Source: Volutella citrinella (taxonomy: Eukaryota; Ascomycota; Sordariomycetes; Hypocreales; Nectriaceae). From it: a stretch of 64,000 nt of DNA. The notes beneath the pieces were generated by a model. It was not told where the DNA came from. It did no database searches and saw nothing but the letters and a program-made list of their open reading frames with translations. How positions within the stretch are numbered: position 1 is the first letter of the stretch; each line of letters begins with the position of its first letter. Made by a program: the position numbers and the translations under genes. The DNA lies in the NCBI GenBank assembly GCA_034401135.1, contig JAWZSP010000001.1, forward strand, positions 620,001-684,000. Reading direction: 5' to 3'. Shown piece after piece: positions 43,343-54,224 of this stretch.

Positions 43343-44767
43343 TCAGATGCATTCTTCTTGGGTGCACGTTGAAAGTGAGATCTAGGCTAGAGGCGGCGTG
43401 GTCTTTGTTTATTATTTTTCATAGATGGGCTGGCAACAGATAAACCGCAAGGACATGATTCGAGGGTGGCAAAGGTTCGACACTGCTAGTGTGTTCTCAT
43501 AGAAGCTGATCATTGGCTAGGAAAGGTTCTTCTAGGCGTTAATTTCAATAAAACTTAACTAGTTTGTAATTACAGTCTCGTTAACGAAGCCAGAATTTCC
43601 ATTTCGATCACTGGAACTGAGCATCTGCCGTCCGACGATTGATGTCTCCTCACCCTTCTTCTCCCCTTCATCCAGAGCATCGTCATGACTTAGAGATTTG
43701 TAGTGGGGGATGATTGGTAACAGTACGTCACTGCTTATCAGTTGGAGGATCTAAGCGCCAACAAATTTTAGCGAGTCGTCTAGCATGGGAAGGGCCCTGA
43801 AACCCCCTGCGGTCCTGAAACCACCCTACATAGACCAAGGACCATTGCATCTGTACATAGTGTTCGTAGCAGACGTAATCGGCGATGAACCTCAAGGTAG
43901 TCGTGGATGCAACAGTTGGAATACCGATATCATCAACTCGAAACCCAGCTAGAATAACGCAAGTCCCTCGCTATGAGGGCCAACGCACCATTATTGACGG
44001 TGCAGTTTCTCCGCCATGCCAGGGCGAGAAGATTAGAGTTCAGGTGTCAGCGCGTAATACCCCTCCCCAGTCGACCGGGTGGTCAGTGGCGTTCGTTCCC
44101 ATGCTCGCGCTTAGTGCCCATCCCATCTACTCGGCACGTTAAACGCGGGCCGGCCGTGGCGTCAACCAAGAACGGCAGGCGAGCAAATTACAGTGACGTG
44201 ATTCAGGATTGATACGTGTCACGGCATAGAGCAGTCGATTTGGATCATTGATGGCTCACCATCTGGTCGTCACAGGCATTTCTTCGACGGTTGAAGTTTG
44301 ACAGCTTGAAAGAATGAAGCATTTGTCTCATGATTATTTTCAAGATGAGGTATCCAGACAGCTGTCTCGCCCGCTCAAGTCAGCACTCAAGCAATTGCTC
44401 CCCGGGCTGGAGCGACTGAATACTCCCTGCGTCGATCAAACAAGCACCCACTTATTCTAGTATTGCTTCATCGTAGTCTTCCACCTCTTACCTAGCGAGA
44501 TTGCTTGCTCTACTTGGGAAATTGTGTAAGTTGGAGCCTTAGACCACCAAGAGTCGCTGCGTATGATGTGATTATCAGATACAAATGCCAAGAGTGCGCC
44601 GAGTCGAGATCACCATATTGAGAGATTCATCCAGCCGTTCTTCTTCTCAGTCACTCCTTTGTCTTTTCTTGATTAGATTTTTTTCACTTCTCCTTGCTTC
44701 CAACTCTTTTCCGATATCTCGCATCTGAAATTCTACTTCTTACTGGACCAACGCGGTAGAAATCATC
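43343..44767. other. 1.4-kb intergenic region, relatively AT-rich
   Basis: The region between two plus-strand genes shows short frames only. A pyrimidine-rich leader precedes 44768. No mobile element end or RNA gene was identified. Confidence 0.45.
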
Positions 44768-46035
44768 ATGCGCGTCTTCAATTTTTTACTTTCAGCCTTC
44801 TTCCTGTCGGCAGTCGCAGCCCACGATTCAAGGATTCGGCGCGCGAATGATGGTCAATCCAAGCACCTTAATGCCCATCGGAAGCGGTGCAAGCCACGGC
44901 CCGTTACAACGACAATAACAGGTGCGTCATCTTCATGGAGCTTCTGAACGAAGATGGACTAATCGAGACCATGACAGTCGAACACGAGGCCACTTCTGTC
45001 TATGAACCGAGTTCAATTCCCACCTTGGATCCTTTCGCCACCCCACGGCCACCGATGCCGGCTGCCGATGATCCGTCCTCCAGCAGCAATCCAATCCCAT
45101 CATCGGCGACCGGTCTTGGCCAAGATAGTTCTGCAGCAAACTCTTATTCTACGACATCCACGGGCATTTCCGCTAGCCTTGCGGTGCCAACGTCTGAGAG
45201 CGCCAAACCGACCCTTGCTGCTCCTACCTATGGAAGCAACATTGATGTTGCAGACTCCGCCCCTGAAGACAAGTCCCAGCCACCAAATACACTTGCCAAC
45301 CGCAACGCCAATGCCCAGCCCGACTTTGAAGTTGGTGGAAACTGGATCCATCCATTCAAGGGCTCTATTGGTGGTGATTACATTCTGGTAAGATGCTAGC
45401 ATTAAGACCTGGAGCTACTGGGAGAATCACTACTCACCTAGACTGTAGATGTGGACAAAGTCGAATGTCACCCTAACTGGCACCGGTTACTTCCAGGTCC
45501 GCTGGGAGGTGGCATGGTTCAACAGGCCAGGGAAGATCATCCCACCCACGTGGATCGGCCTGAGAGGCAAACTCTTCCATGTGGCTTCTGGTGGCGGATG
45601 GCGCATGGACGACAAGCACAAGAACGATGACTGCACCTGGATGGGTTGTGCGCCCGACAAACTCGACACGCTTCCCGAGGGCATGCAGCAGATGTGGCAG
45701 AACGAGTATTACTATCTCAACGGAAGTGTCACTCTGGTGAATAACGAAGGACCCGTCGACTACAATCTTGCCATTACGCCAAAGACCTGGGCAGATGTCA
45801 ATGAGAGCATCAATACGGGCCCTGATAAGTGGCCAATCCGATATGGGCTTTCCCGAGACCCCCTTGGCGATGACTGTAAGTAAATTCCCATGCCCCTGTA
45901 ACTTATCTATCACCCTGTGCTGCCGCCATCTAACCAGTTTAATGCACAGCCACTCCTGTTCCACAATACGTCACAAATGCGCATGACAACACCGATGTCG
46001 AGCAGAGATCGAGTGCGAAGTATATGCCAATCTGA
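44768..46035 (+). CDS. Secreted protein, unknown function
   Basis: Four exons (44768-44921, 44978-45387, 45449-45875, 45950-46035), 358 residues. The signal peptide MRVFNFLLSAFFLSAVAA is followed by basic processing-like sites (RIRR and HRKR). A Ser/Thr/Pro-rich linker follows. The C-terminal half appears a folded domain beginning FEVGGNWIHPFKGSIGGDYIL, then FQVRWEVAWFNRPGK, WIGLRGKLFHVASGGGWRMD and NEYYYLNGSVTLVN. Cys pairs (DDCTWMGC) may form a disulfide. Intron placement keeps frame and uses standard borders; the first intron is 56 bp. I do not recognise the family. Proprotein processing by a Kex2-like protease is a possibility. Confidence 0.7.
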
Positions 46036-46464
46036 GGAGACAAGGCACTTTTCCATTCATTCAAATCTATAGTACCAAATACACTTCCGTATGGATTGCC
46101 TTTGCTTCAGAACTTGCATTGCTAAACAGTAGCGAACTGGATTCCATTTTATGTGCCGCAGTTAAATCCGGGTAGTGCAAACAAAGTAGCGCCTTGCGAT
46201 GTCGAGGTCGAGCAAGCCCTTTCGGAAGCCTCCCTTTCAGAAGCCTAGGTTTCGCAACACTGATGGGTGGTTTCCATGATGCCTGGCTGAATACTCTCTT
46301 GGTGATTGGCATGCCCTTGGTTAGGCACCTCGGCCCCTGCGGGTTGTGGCCGTCTTTGGTAAAACGGTTACTCGTGTGCCATGCGACGACATTGCAACTC
46401 CCGAATACAAGAGTAGAGCTAGACACGAACAATACGCCAAGAAATATGAGGCATTGCCTCATAT
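46036..46464. other. Convergent 3' region
   Basis: About 430 bp between the stops of the secreted protein and the F-box gene. No feature seen. Confidence 0.5.
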
Positions 46465-47943
46465 TCATGATTCCGGGGTTGGCGGATCATCAACGACGTC
46501 GGCGAAAGGGCCGCTTCTAAGAGGATTAACGTCACTCTCTCCTCTGATGTAAGCTTCCGCTTTGCTTGGGACTTCATATGACGGCTTGTTAAAAACATCC
46601 TTCATCTCGTCAAGCGACATTTCGTCGCACTCGGCGCCTTGTGGGTACTCCAGCGACACCGTCCATTTCATGTCCCGAAAGATATCCAGGGCATCCGCCC
46701 ACGTCCCACTCAACAAGCGGACGTCGACTAGCCTCATGGAATAGCAAGGGGGAAGGGGCTTTCCAGCGTGACGCTCGAGTTCCGAAAGGTCGAAAGCAAC
46801 ATGTTGCAGGCGTAGGCGAGATAGATTCTGGCACTGCTTTGATGTTATGAGCCTCCCAAGGTCAAAGGTGGAGTAGTCATCTGTATCAGCGTTGCTATCC
46901 ATCGTGATGTTAAGCCACTGAAGACAAGATGCGGCCAAATAAGGCGACAAAAACTCTTGTAGAGCTCCTTCGTCCGAGTCGTCTTCGTGCCATGTAGTGG
47001 CACTAAAGAATAATCCACGTAGACGCTGCATAGCTGATGGAAGTTGTTGCCGCACCTCGGGGCTCAGATTCAGGTCGAGCGTAGGCCGGCAATATGTCAA
47101 CGCGACGTGGATAGATTCAAGCCAGGATCCATGTCGCCCGATTGCCACCGGAAGTTTGCTTATGGTATCACAGAGCCTGGGTGTGAAACCGTGCCGAGAG
47201 GCGATAACATGAGTCATTGGCTCCAGCACGAGGTCATACGCCGGGACATTCATGACTTTATCAAGGTAAAAGAAAGGAGTTCTCGGCACATAGTAACGGT
47301 CAGTCAAGGACAGATGCGTTGCACGGGGCATCCTCGATATGCTGGCAGCGACTGTGTCCACATATCTCCCGCTGGCTGACAGGTATTCTTGGTCGGAACA
47401 GAGCCTTTGATACTCTTCGTGAGCTTCTCTCAGCAACAGAAAATGGGGTTGCTCTTCCGAGCAAGGTTGCGATTGCGTGTCTGAGGCGATTCGATCCCAG
47501 GCTTGAAACATTGCTCCCAGCTCGCCAACGGAACGACCGTTGCCATCCACGGCCGTTGAATCCCAGTGGATCAGCCGATCCCTGAGGCGAGCTGCGTTGT
47601 TACGGATGAATGCATCGAAATTGTCGCCGAGAAAAGGATCATAAAAACGAAGATTGGCCCGAACACCTCGTACTCCCCTGCCGATGGTTGGGTGGCGCGA
47701 TATCTCATCGAGGCGCGCGATGGATGAGGTGCTAAAGTCGACGGTCACAGTGCGGACAAGAAATTGAGAGCTGACACGGCAAAACCTCTGACAAGTAAGC
47801 CGACAGTGCTGGATATCCCGAAGGCCCTTGGACAAGAAAATTTGCTCGTCATGTACATCTTGCACATGACTAAAGATCGAAGCAAGAAGCTCATCGGGCA
47901 AGTCGAATATGTGTCGACGTGCCAGCACGGCGGGCTGAGACAT
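46465..47943 (-). CDS. F-box protein
   Basis: 492 residues, intronless. An N-terminal F-box-like segment (RHIFDLPDELLASIFSHVQD, then HCRLTCQRFCRVSSQFLVRTVTVDF) occupies residues 10-70. A long region with repeated Leu-rich blocks follows (LRGLFFSATTWHEDD and SRLRLQHVAFDLSELERH), a typical layout for fungal F-box/LRR-like proteins. Such proteins select substrates for SCF ubiquitin ligase; the target is unknown. The ATG at 47943 is used. Confidence 0.8.
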   Translation of the reverse strand: MSQPAVLARRHIFDLPDELLASIFSHVQDVHDEQIFLSKGLRDIQHCRLTCQRFCRVSSQFLVRTVTVDFSTSSIARLDEISRHPTIGRGVRGVRANLRFYDPFLGDNFDAFIRNNAARLRDRLIHWDSTAVDGNGRSVGELGAMFQAWDRIASDTQSQPCSEEQPHFLLLREAHEEYQRLCSDQEYLSASGRYVDTVAASISRMPRATHLSLTDRYYVPRTPFFYLDKVMNVPAYDLVLEPMTHVIASRHGFTPRLCDTISKLPVAIGRHGSWLESIHVALTYCRPTLDLNLSPEVRQQLPSAMQRLRGLFFSATTWHEDDSDEGALQEFLSPYLAASCLQWLNITMDSNADTDDYSTFDLGRLITSKQCQNLSRLRLQHVAFDLSELERHAGKPLPPCYSMRLVDVRLLSGTWADALDIFRDMKWTVSLEYPQGAECDEMSLDEMKDVFNKPSYEVPSKAEAYIRGESDVNPLRSGPFADVVDDPPTPES

Positions 47944-48656
47944 TTTGGCGGGTAGATTACTGGAGATCTCGTTGCAGACACTCGGGGTTTGCTCTGAGGT
48001 CGTTTAAGTCTCTGCAGTTCTGCTGATGCTTCCGGGCAATGGGGCTTCGTCGATGCGTCTCGAAGAGGGTCTAGGATATAGGGTGAATGGTTGATCCTAA
48101 GCTGAAGTGGATGAAGATGCTGGTTTATGTGTCGGAGTTGGTCGTAGACGTATTTAAGGTGTCCAGCTGGGGGAGCTCCGAGATGCTCACGCTCGAACAC
48201 GAACGGCGTTCAGAGCTTTTGATGTACTGTCCGACCGCGGAGCTCTTGGTCTGGCGTTTGAACAAGTCGAGATGGGGCAGAGGGCAAAGGATAGGACAAT
48301 GGTGTTGGTCTTTGGGTGGGTCTGTCGGAATGTGATTCATGTTCAGATACCCTTATCATGGGGTAGGGTTACATGGAGTGCCACGGGCATCACAGAAAAA
48401 GATTCACGTTATCTGAGAAGTACCTCCATGCTCGGAACATCCAAGGATGTTCTACTGGGAATAGCCAATTGGGGATGACACAGTTGCTCGTTCTTATTAA
48501 GTTTGTATCTGCCTCGCTGGTGAAGTTTCCTGTGTCTTATTACATGAATAATCTAATAAGTCTTGTTTATTTTGAAACCTTCCCTGTGTGTTCACAGGAT
48601 TGTACATCCAAAACTAGCCAGGCAGAGTCCATAATTGTGCCAGCCGCGAGGATTTC
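47944..48656. other. Intergenic region between F-box and HET genes
   Basis: About 700 bp upstream of the F-box gene and downstream of the HET gene. AT-rich from about 48480 to 48600. No supported gene. Confidence 0.5.
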
Positions 48657-50543
48657 CTACGCGATATACATGATGCCGGTACAGTCTCTGCTCCCTGTCA
48701 GCTCATCCATCTCCCCGGGCCGCATCTTCAGCAGCCCGCAACGCTGGTAGATCTCTGCATCCTGACCACCCCGTTGTAGCACGAGCCAAATATCCTCATC
48801 TTCTCCATTTCGAAAAACAGCTTTCCGCAGGGCCACCCGTATGCACCGTGAAGGCGTCCTTTGTTGCCGCGCATGTTCCACGTCTGGAATGTACGTGAAC
48901 GCAGATTGCGGGAGTAGTCGATCCCCACTGTCGCCAGCTATGGAAAACGTAGCCTGGCCTTCGGAGTCTAGTGTCACTGCAACTTCCAGTATTGTTCCAG
49001 AAAGGCAAAGCACACCGCCCAGCACCTCGCCAAACTCGTCGCTTCCTGGCAGCAACTCACACGCGGCATCGATGGGTACAGCCAGCTCTTCCGTGGACAT
49101 GGCCTCGTCAAACGACACCTGTGCGAGAACAGACGCCCATGACCACGAAGGGATACGTGCGAGTCGCTCTGTTCCCTGCACAGGACCTCTCCTCTCCCAC
49201 AACAAGTCGCGAACTAGATTCTGTTTCCACAAGCCGGCGAGATATCCACCAGGCAAGAACATGGCAAACCTCTTTGCGGCGCCAGATATCGCAGGCAGTC
49301 TGTCCTTGGAGTACGTCAATCCCAGCCGCGAGTATTCCATCACGAGACGATGCCACTGCAATGCGAGTTCGGATCTTGACATGCGTGAAAGCACCGTTTC
49401 ATGTAATTGATCCTTGTTGAACGGCTCATGTCCTGGTGACCAGAGGAACCGGATGCAGCCACACTCGCAGGTGGTCTGGTCCATGCATTCCCAGACGAGC
49501 TCCTCGGAAAGGAAATGAACAACACGAGGAGCTAGCAGCCGTTCTTGCAGAGCCCACGCGCGGCCAAGCAAGGGGACAGAACCTTGCACATGTCCGTGAG
49601 CAAGTGTTTTTCGCGCATGCACGCGGTATGGGGAACGGCCGTCTGCATGCAGTGTTTCGATGGTCTGGAACGTGTGACAATCTGGAGACTTCCCAACGAG
49701 GCCGTAGCTATCCCCGGAAGCAGCTGAAGCAGCGATGGTGAGCAGGCTGTTGGCGTAGATGGATGCCATCTGTGCAGACTCAACCCGCCAGTCCTCGCTC
49801 GAGTCCTGCACAATACACAGAGAGTCAATCCACAAGTACTTGATCCCGAGAGCCGATACCGTTGAGGCAGCATCCTGGAATACCCTGGGCATGTCTTGGA
49901 ATTGTATCCTGTTCTGATGCTGTTCAATATTGTGCGAGGTCGTCATGAGCGTTTGGGCTGCGCCCCAGCAATGGCTAAGACACGCATACGAGCCTTTCTC
50001 GCCAGGTTCAGGGCAGTGGATGCGGACGTTTCCTAGGTCACTGACATCAAGTAGCCGGGTAGGGAGCGCAGTAGACGCAGTGTATGGGCAACCGTGGCTC
50101 GTGGTACACATGTTGAGCCAGCCCTGGATGGCTAGGCGGGCAGCCTCGGAGCCCGTGTCTCCAGAGATGTCCATCGGCATCTCGCCATGCTTGGAGGCAA
50201 TCCACGAGATGGGAGAATCTGCAGCACGAAGTCGGTCAGTGGTGGTCCATCTCGTGAGAAAGCACGAATTACCTGGAGCTGGAATCATGTCGATGCCAAA
50301 CAAATGCTCTCCTGAAATGCATGCACCGACGACGAGTCGCATTCCCAGGATCCGCGAAGTAGCCCAGCCGACAATGAGATCAGTCAGCGCAAATTCGCCG
50401 TCGTTGACGGCCACGACGACACGACCCAGCAGATGGCACGTGGCGCATGTCTCTGGCCGGGTCGCCAACAGATCTGCGAGCGGGATGCCATCGCTCAGGA
50501 CAACACTCTCAGCCAGATGCCCGCAGGTAGCGCAGTCCGGCAT
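48657..50543 (-). CDS. HET-domain (heterokaryon incompatibility) protein
   Basis: About 610 residues after removal of a probable 54-bp intron (50219-50272; GTAATT donor, CTGAC branch, CAG acceptor). The intron is in-frame, so the unspliced reading gives 628. The HET domain covers about residues 170-330: GSYACLSHCWG, then FQDAASTVSALGIKYLWIDSLCIVQD and WRVESAQMASIYANSLLTIAA. In Neurospora and Podospora, HET-domain proteins trigger cell death after fusion of unlike strains. The first residues contain CATCGHLAES and CATCHLLG, short Cys pairs seen in many HET proteins. The ATG at 50543 is the first in frame (the codon at 50546 is TTG). No amyloid motif was found at its ends. Confidence 0.88.
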   Translation of the reverse strand: MPDCATCGHLAESVVLSDGIPLADLLATRPETCATCHLLGRVVVAVNDGEFALTDLIVGWATSRILGMRLVVGACISGEHLFGIDMIPAPGNSCFLTRWTTTDRLRAADSPISWIASKHGEMPMDISGDTGSEAARLAIQGWLNMCTTSHGCPYTASTALPTRLLDVSDLGNVRIHCPEPGEKGSYACLSHCWGAAQTLMTTSHNIEQHQNRIQFQDMPRVFQDAASTVSALGIKYLWIDSLCIVQDSSEDWRVESAQMASIYANSLLTIAASAASGDSYGLVGKSPDCHTFQTIETLHADGRSPYRVHARKTLAHGHVQGSVPLLGRAWALQERLLAPRVVHFLSEELVWECMDQTTCECGCIRFLWSPGHEPFNKDQLHETVLSRMSRSELALQWHRLVMEYSRLGLTYSKDRLPAISGAAKRFAMFLPGGYLAGLWKQNLVRDLLWERRGPVQGTERLARIPSWSWASVLAQVSFDEAMSTEELAVPIDAACELLPGSDEFGEVLGGVLCLSGTILEVAVTLDSEGQATFSIAGDSGDRLLPQSAFTYIPDVEHARQQRTPSRCIRVALRKAVFRNGEDEDIWLVLQRGGQDAEIYQRCGLLKMRPGEMDELTGSRDCTGIMYIA

Positions 50544-52681
50544 CAAGAGAATGAATGAATTGGCAAGTCAATGCCGTTGGTGGGGGTTGGCAAGGTCTGA
50601 GTTTCCGCCCCACCAAAGTGTTGGCATCGATTGGGCTTAGCCAGGGCAAGGCGCAAGCCCGCCAGTCAGCTTGTTGGTCCGTCGCATTCCCAGCAATTAC
50701 CAAGGCAGGCAATTGCCGATGTCATCCGTTGGAGGCAGTTCCAACATCGGAATCCCACAGTACGCGGCTCGCAATGCCATGAATAGCATACAATTTTGGA
50801 CAGCTCCAGGATTTAACACACTGGAGCCATATATAGTAAGGGGAATTTAGCACCTTGCTCAAGCCTGAATGGGGCGTTGTAAAAATGTTGACAAATATCT
50901 TGAAGCTCAAAGCAAGTGTGTGACGTGTTGGTTTGATTTCGAAAGCAACGCGGATGGAAATGGCAAAGATGCCTGGCGCGTGTGGATGAGACAGTAGTTT
51001 TCATGGCATCCACGGATGGAAATAGAGAGGTGGACGCCCCTGCACCTGCAAAGGGCTTGGGAAATATCCTCGGCTGGGGATCCATGAAGCTTGTTGCTTG
51101 ATATAAAACAGTCGAGAGGCAGCTTAGTCTATCATCGACAGCTGGTCCACTCTGTCGGCGAACCTCGTCAGTGCCGATGCTTTTGATGGTATTGGAGGCC
51201 ATTCGCTCCACCCCCATCCCTGGACGGTCTTGTCTCTCCAACCATGGAAATAGTTACAGAGCCCCGTAGAAGGAGCAAAAGTCAACATCAGATTGTTAAA
51301 GAGCCATCTGCAATATATTCAATTGATCCAGCTAACGAACGACATCACATTTTGTGCTCCCTCCTCGGTATGGAGGCCGTAGCGCTCACGAAGATTTGCC
51401 CAGTTCCCAAGGGCCTTGGTTATCTTGCCCCAAACAGAATCTGCCTTGGTCTTGCGTTTGCGCGGCATGGCGGTTACATCGACTGCATTATCCTGTCTGG
51501 TGGCGCCGTGGCAGAAGGAGGAGGACGGTGATGCGTGTCTCAAGGCTCGGATGTCAGAACCTGACGTTAATGCACGGTGCGGAGCAAACGCACGTGTCCG
51601 AGCCACGCGAACCCGGATCAATGAACGGACCGAAGGTGGGCACAGACAAGGAAACCCGCCCACCAATCAGGAAGATTGTCACGCGGGGATTTGTTACGAT
51701 CACCGTGACAAGAGGATTGTCACCAGTGACAACTGTCACTAGGAAGTGATAAAAGGAAAACATAACTAGCCTAGTATATATACCCCTATTATAGTACGAT
51801 GAAGAGGACCAGCCTCTTCAGCTATCAATACAACTTGGTTACCGCAATCTACTTACCTATTACCAGACGTAACAATACATTTGTCTTACACACCGATCAA
51901 CGCTCAGCATTACGCCCTGGTACAATTGCTAACATAAACCCCAGTACGATTACTGCTGTTTATATAGTTGGAACCAGCCCGGTCGTCACATCGGACATCA
52001 AATGTTGCTGCCTTGTCTTCAAGGCTGCATTCCGGCAGCATCCTTCCTAAAACAGCTTAGACCGCATTGCTTTTTGCATCAGAGACCCGCCTGATGCTTT
52101 GTCTTGATTGGGCAGTGGACTAACAACTGCTCTGGTTCACACCGTCACAATCGGCGCGCATCCTTAGCAATGTCATTGCCAGAAATCCATGTGCTATTTG
52201 TTCTGAAATGCGTATTTCCTGTTGTTGCACTGTGAGTTTCCAACTCCAAGAGTTCGACACAGACCCAATCCACCGCCTCGATCCAACACACATATCACAT
52301 CGTTCTCATCTTCCCCTGCAGCGCATGGCACCGATTTCCCAATCCAAGCCTTCCCTCGCAGATGGCTCCCCAGCGACATCATCCAGAGCACGAAACCGTA
52401 CAGTTTCCAGTCGCATCTCCCAGAGACGTGGCCAAGTCTAACGGCAGATCAATCAGTGTTCTATCTTCGAAGCACCACCGAAGGGGCAACTCTCAACGCC
52501 TCGAACCGATTCATTGCCAATCTCTTCCTTGGGCAAGTTTATGGCATTCTTGACTTTGGGCCACATCGGCAGGAATAGTCTTCCGGGTCCTCACCTCGTC
52601 CCCACGCACCCTACGCACCCTACCGACACCATTGCCTTCGCGCCGACGGACGAGGCTTTATAAGTCTCTAGTACACACGAC
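50544..52681. other. 2.1-kb intergenic region with LTR-like segment
   Basis: Upstream of the HET gene. It holds a possible solo or truncated LTR (51692-51874) in its middle and otherwise short frames. The 52208-52578 frames overlap one another on the same strand and are not supported. Confidence 0.45.
51692..51874 (+). mobile_element. Putative LTR remnant (solo or truncated)
   Basis: 183 bp bounded by the inverted ends TGTTACG and CGTAACA, the TG...CA rule for LTRs. It has a TATATATA promoter-like core (near 51773-51780) followed by an ACCCC block and a TCTTCAGCTATCAATACAAC stretch, reminiscent of fungal LTR promoters. The flanking 5-mers differ (GGATT and ATACA), and no reverse transcriptase frame follows. 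A relic is plausible, but chance inverted ends cannot be excluded. Confidence 0.35.
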
Positions 52682-53566
52682 ATGAAAAAACTCCTAGTCT
52701 CATCTGGCCTACACTTTCTCAAAATGCAACCTCTTGACACACCCTGCCCATATTTGCACCCCGCTCGGGCATTCACCTTGCTGGGGGAGCAGCCAACTAG
52801 CACAAAATATGAGTACCTTCATGCATATATTACCAACTCGGCCGGAAATTTTCAGGCATTCCGCACTGGTGTTTGGTGCTTTGAGGAGACCCTCCTGGCC
52901 GATATGGCGGACCTCAAGACAGGGACCCAGACGGTGATCAATCTCCAGAAGATGGATGCCGACCTAAGCATCCGCTACTGTACCTGGTTTAAAGATGGAC
53001 CATTCTGGTATTTCCGCGCAACCTCCGTGGATAGCCATGCCAAGATCATGCGCAAATACAGAGATGCGCGATGCAAGAACGACTTCGCGGCACTAGACCA
53101 TGGGCTTGATTTGCTTTACTTTGCTCACATGCCAAGTGTGGTTCAGTGGAAGGAACTGCCGGGCAGACACGAGTGGCGAAACGAACCCATGGCAAACTAC
53201 CAAAGTAAGCCCAGACGCTTTCTTGTCGTGTCCCAGTCAAAAAACTGCACCAGGTTCCTTCAGCTTGTGCTGTACTATCCCTTCCCAGGATGCATGCTTG
53301 TTTATTCACCCTCAATGGCCAAACTTTTCCTTGATCTGTTGCAATTCACCCAAGCTACTCCTTCTCAACTGAATGTACATGACGGCCAATTCATAGTAGG
53401 GCCATGTCCCTATGAAGGAGGTTTTGCTACTATTTTCCTTTTCCCTTTGGGTTGTCTTGGTCGCATCGGAATCGCATCGAAGCTGGGAGGTACAAAAATG
53501 GGGAAGAAAATACTCTCATCACAGGAGCTCCATATCTTTCCCTCGTCTATCGGGGAGGAAAGATAG
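52682..53566 (+). CDS. Hypothetical protein
   Basis: Open frame of 294 residues with no recognisable domain; an internal ATG at 52724 (MQPLDTPCPY) could be the true start. The first 180 residues look coding (TWFKDGPFWYFRATSV, then DHGLDLLYFAHMPSVV). After NYQ a splice-donor-like site (53204) might mark an intron, so the C-terminal 120 residues are less certain. A TATA-like TTTATAA lies about 20 bp upstream. Possibly lineage-specific. No function is proposed. Confidence 0.4.
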   Translation: MKKLLVSSGLHFLKMQPLDTPCPYLHPARAFTLLGEQPTSTKYEYLHAYITNSAGNFQAFRTGVWCFEETLLADMADLKTGTQTVINLQKMDADLSIRYCTWFKDGPFWYFRATSVDSHAKIMRKYRDARCKNDFAALDHGLDLLYFAHMPSVVQWKELPGRHEWRNEPMANYQSKPRRFLVVSQSKNCTRFLQLVLYYPFPGCMLVYSPSMAKLFLDLLQFTQATPSQLNVHDGQFIVGPCPYEGGFATIFLFPLGCLGRIGIASKLGGTKMGKKILSSQELHIFPSSIGEER

Positions 53567-54224
53567 GCCACAATAAAGCGCGATACTTCAAATGACTCGA
53601 TCTGGTGCTCCGCCCGGCAGACATTGCACGCCTCCAAAACGCCATCTCCGACTCCGATGCGATGTGGAGAACTGACGGGGATGGGAGCTTCCTCCAACTC
53701 GTCCTGTGCTGAAGGGCCGCGTTTATGCAGTTCGAGCCCCCACTTACATATTTCTATGCTACCTCTTTATGGTGACTGCATTAGCTTATCTGATATCCAA
53801 GTGTCGAGACAGTTCTAGTGCTTTACCCCTGTCAGATTGTCAAATCGCCACCGTGAACATGCAGCAAAATAAATTCGTAGTAAATGCTGCCGTTCTTTGA
53901 CGATAAAGAGAAGCTTCGGCCCGGATTCCTCTCGTATTCTTTACTTCGTTCCGAGGCTGCGATAACAAGCTCTTGTCCCAATAGCAGCTCTTCGCCTCAC
54001 ATCGTGGGTGTGGTGGTGCTGCCACCGCCAATTTAAAGAAAACACCCCACTTTGACGGTTCCACACTTGACCATGGCGTCACGACGTGGCACCGCTAGCG
54101 GATTTCGTTTTCGCTCCCTTACCACATAATCACATCAAGTTGCACGGCTATTCCCGCACGATATTGCCCTCTCACCCACTCCGATTTCAGTGCCACTCTC
54201 GCACTCGCCGCAAATCATAGCACC
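53567..54224. other. Intergenic region
   Basis: About 660 bp between the hypothetical protein and the DUF7730-like gene; no gene seen. Confidence 0.5.

Noticed and set aside
50860..51310. Small frames between the HET gene and the LTR-like segment
   Set aside because: Short, overlapping on both strands, no start context or domain.
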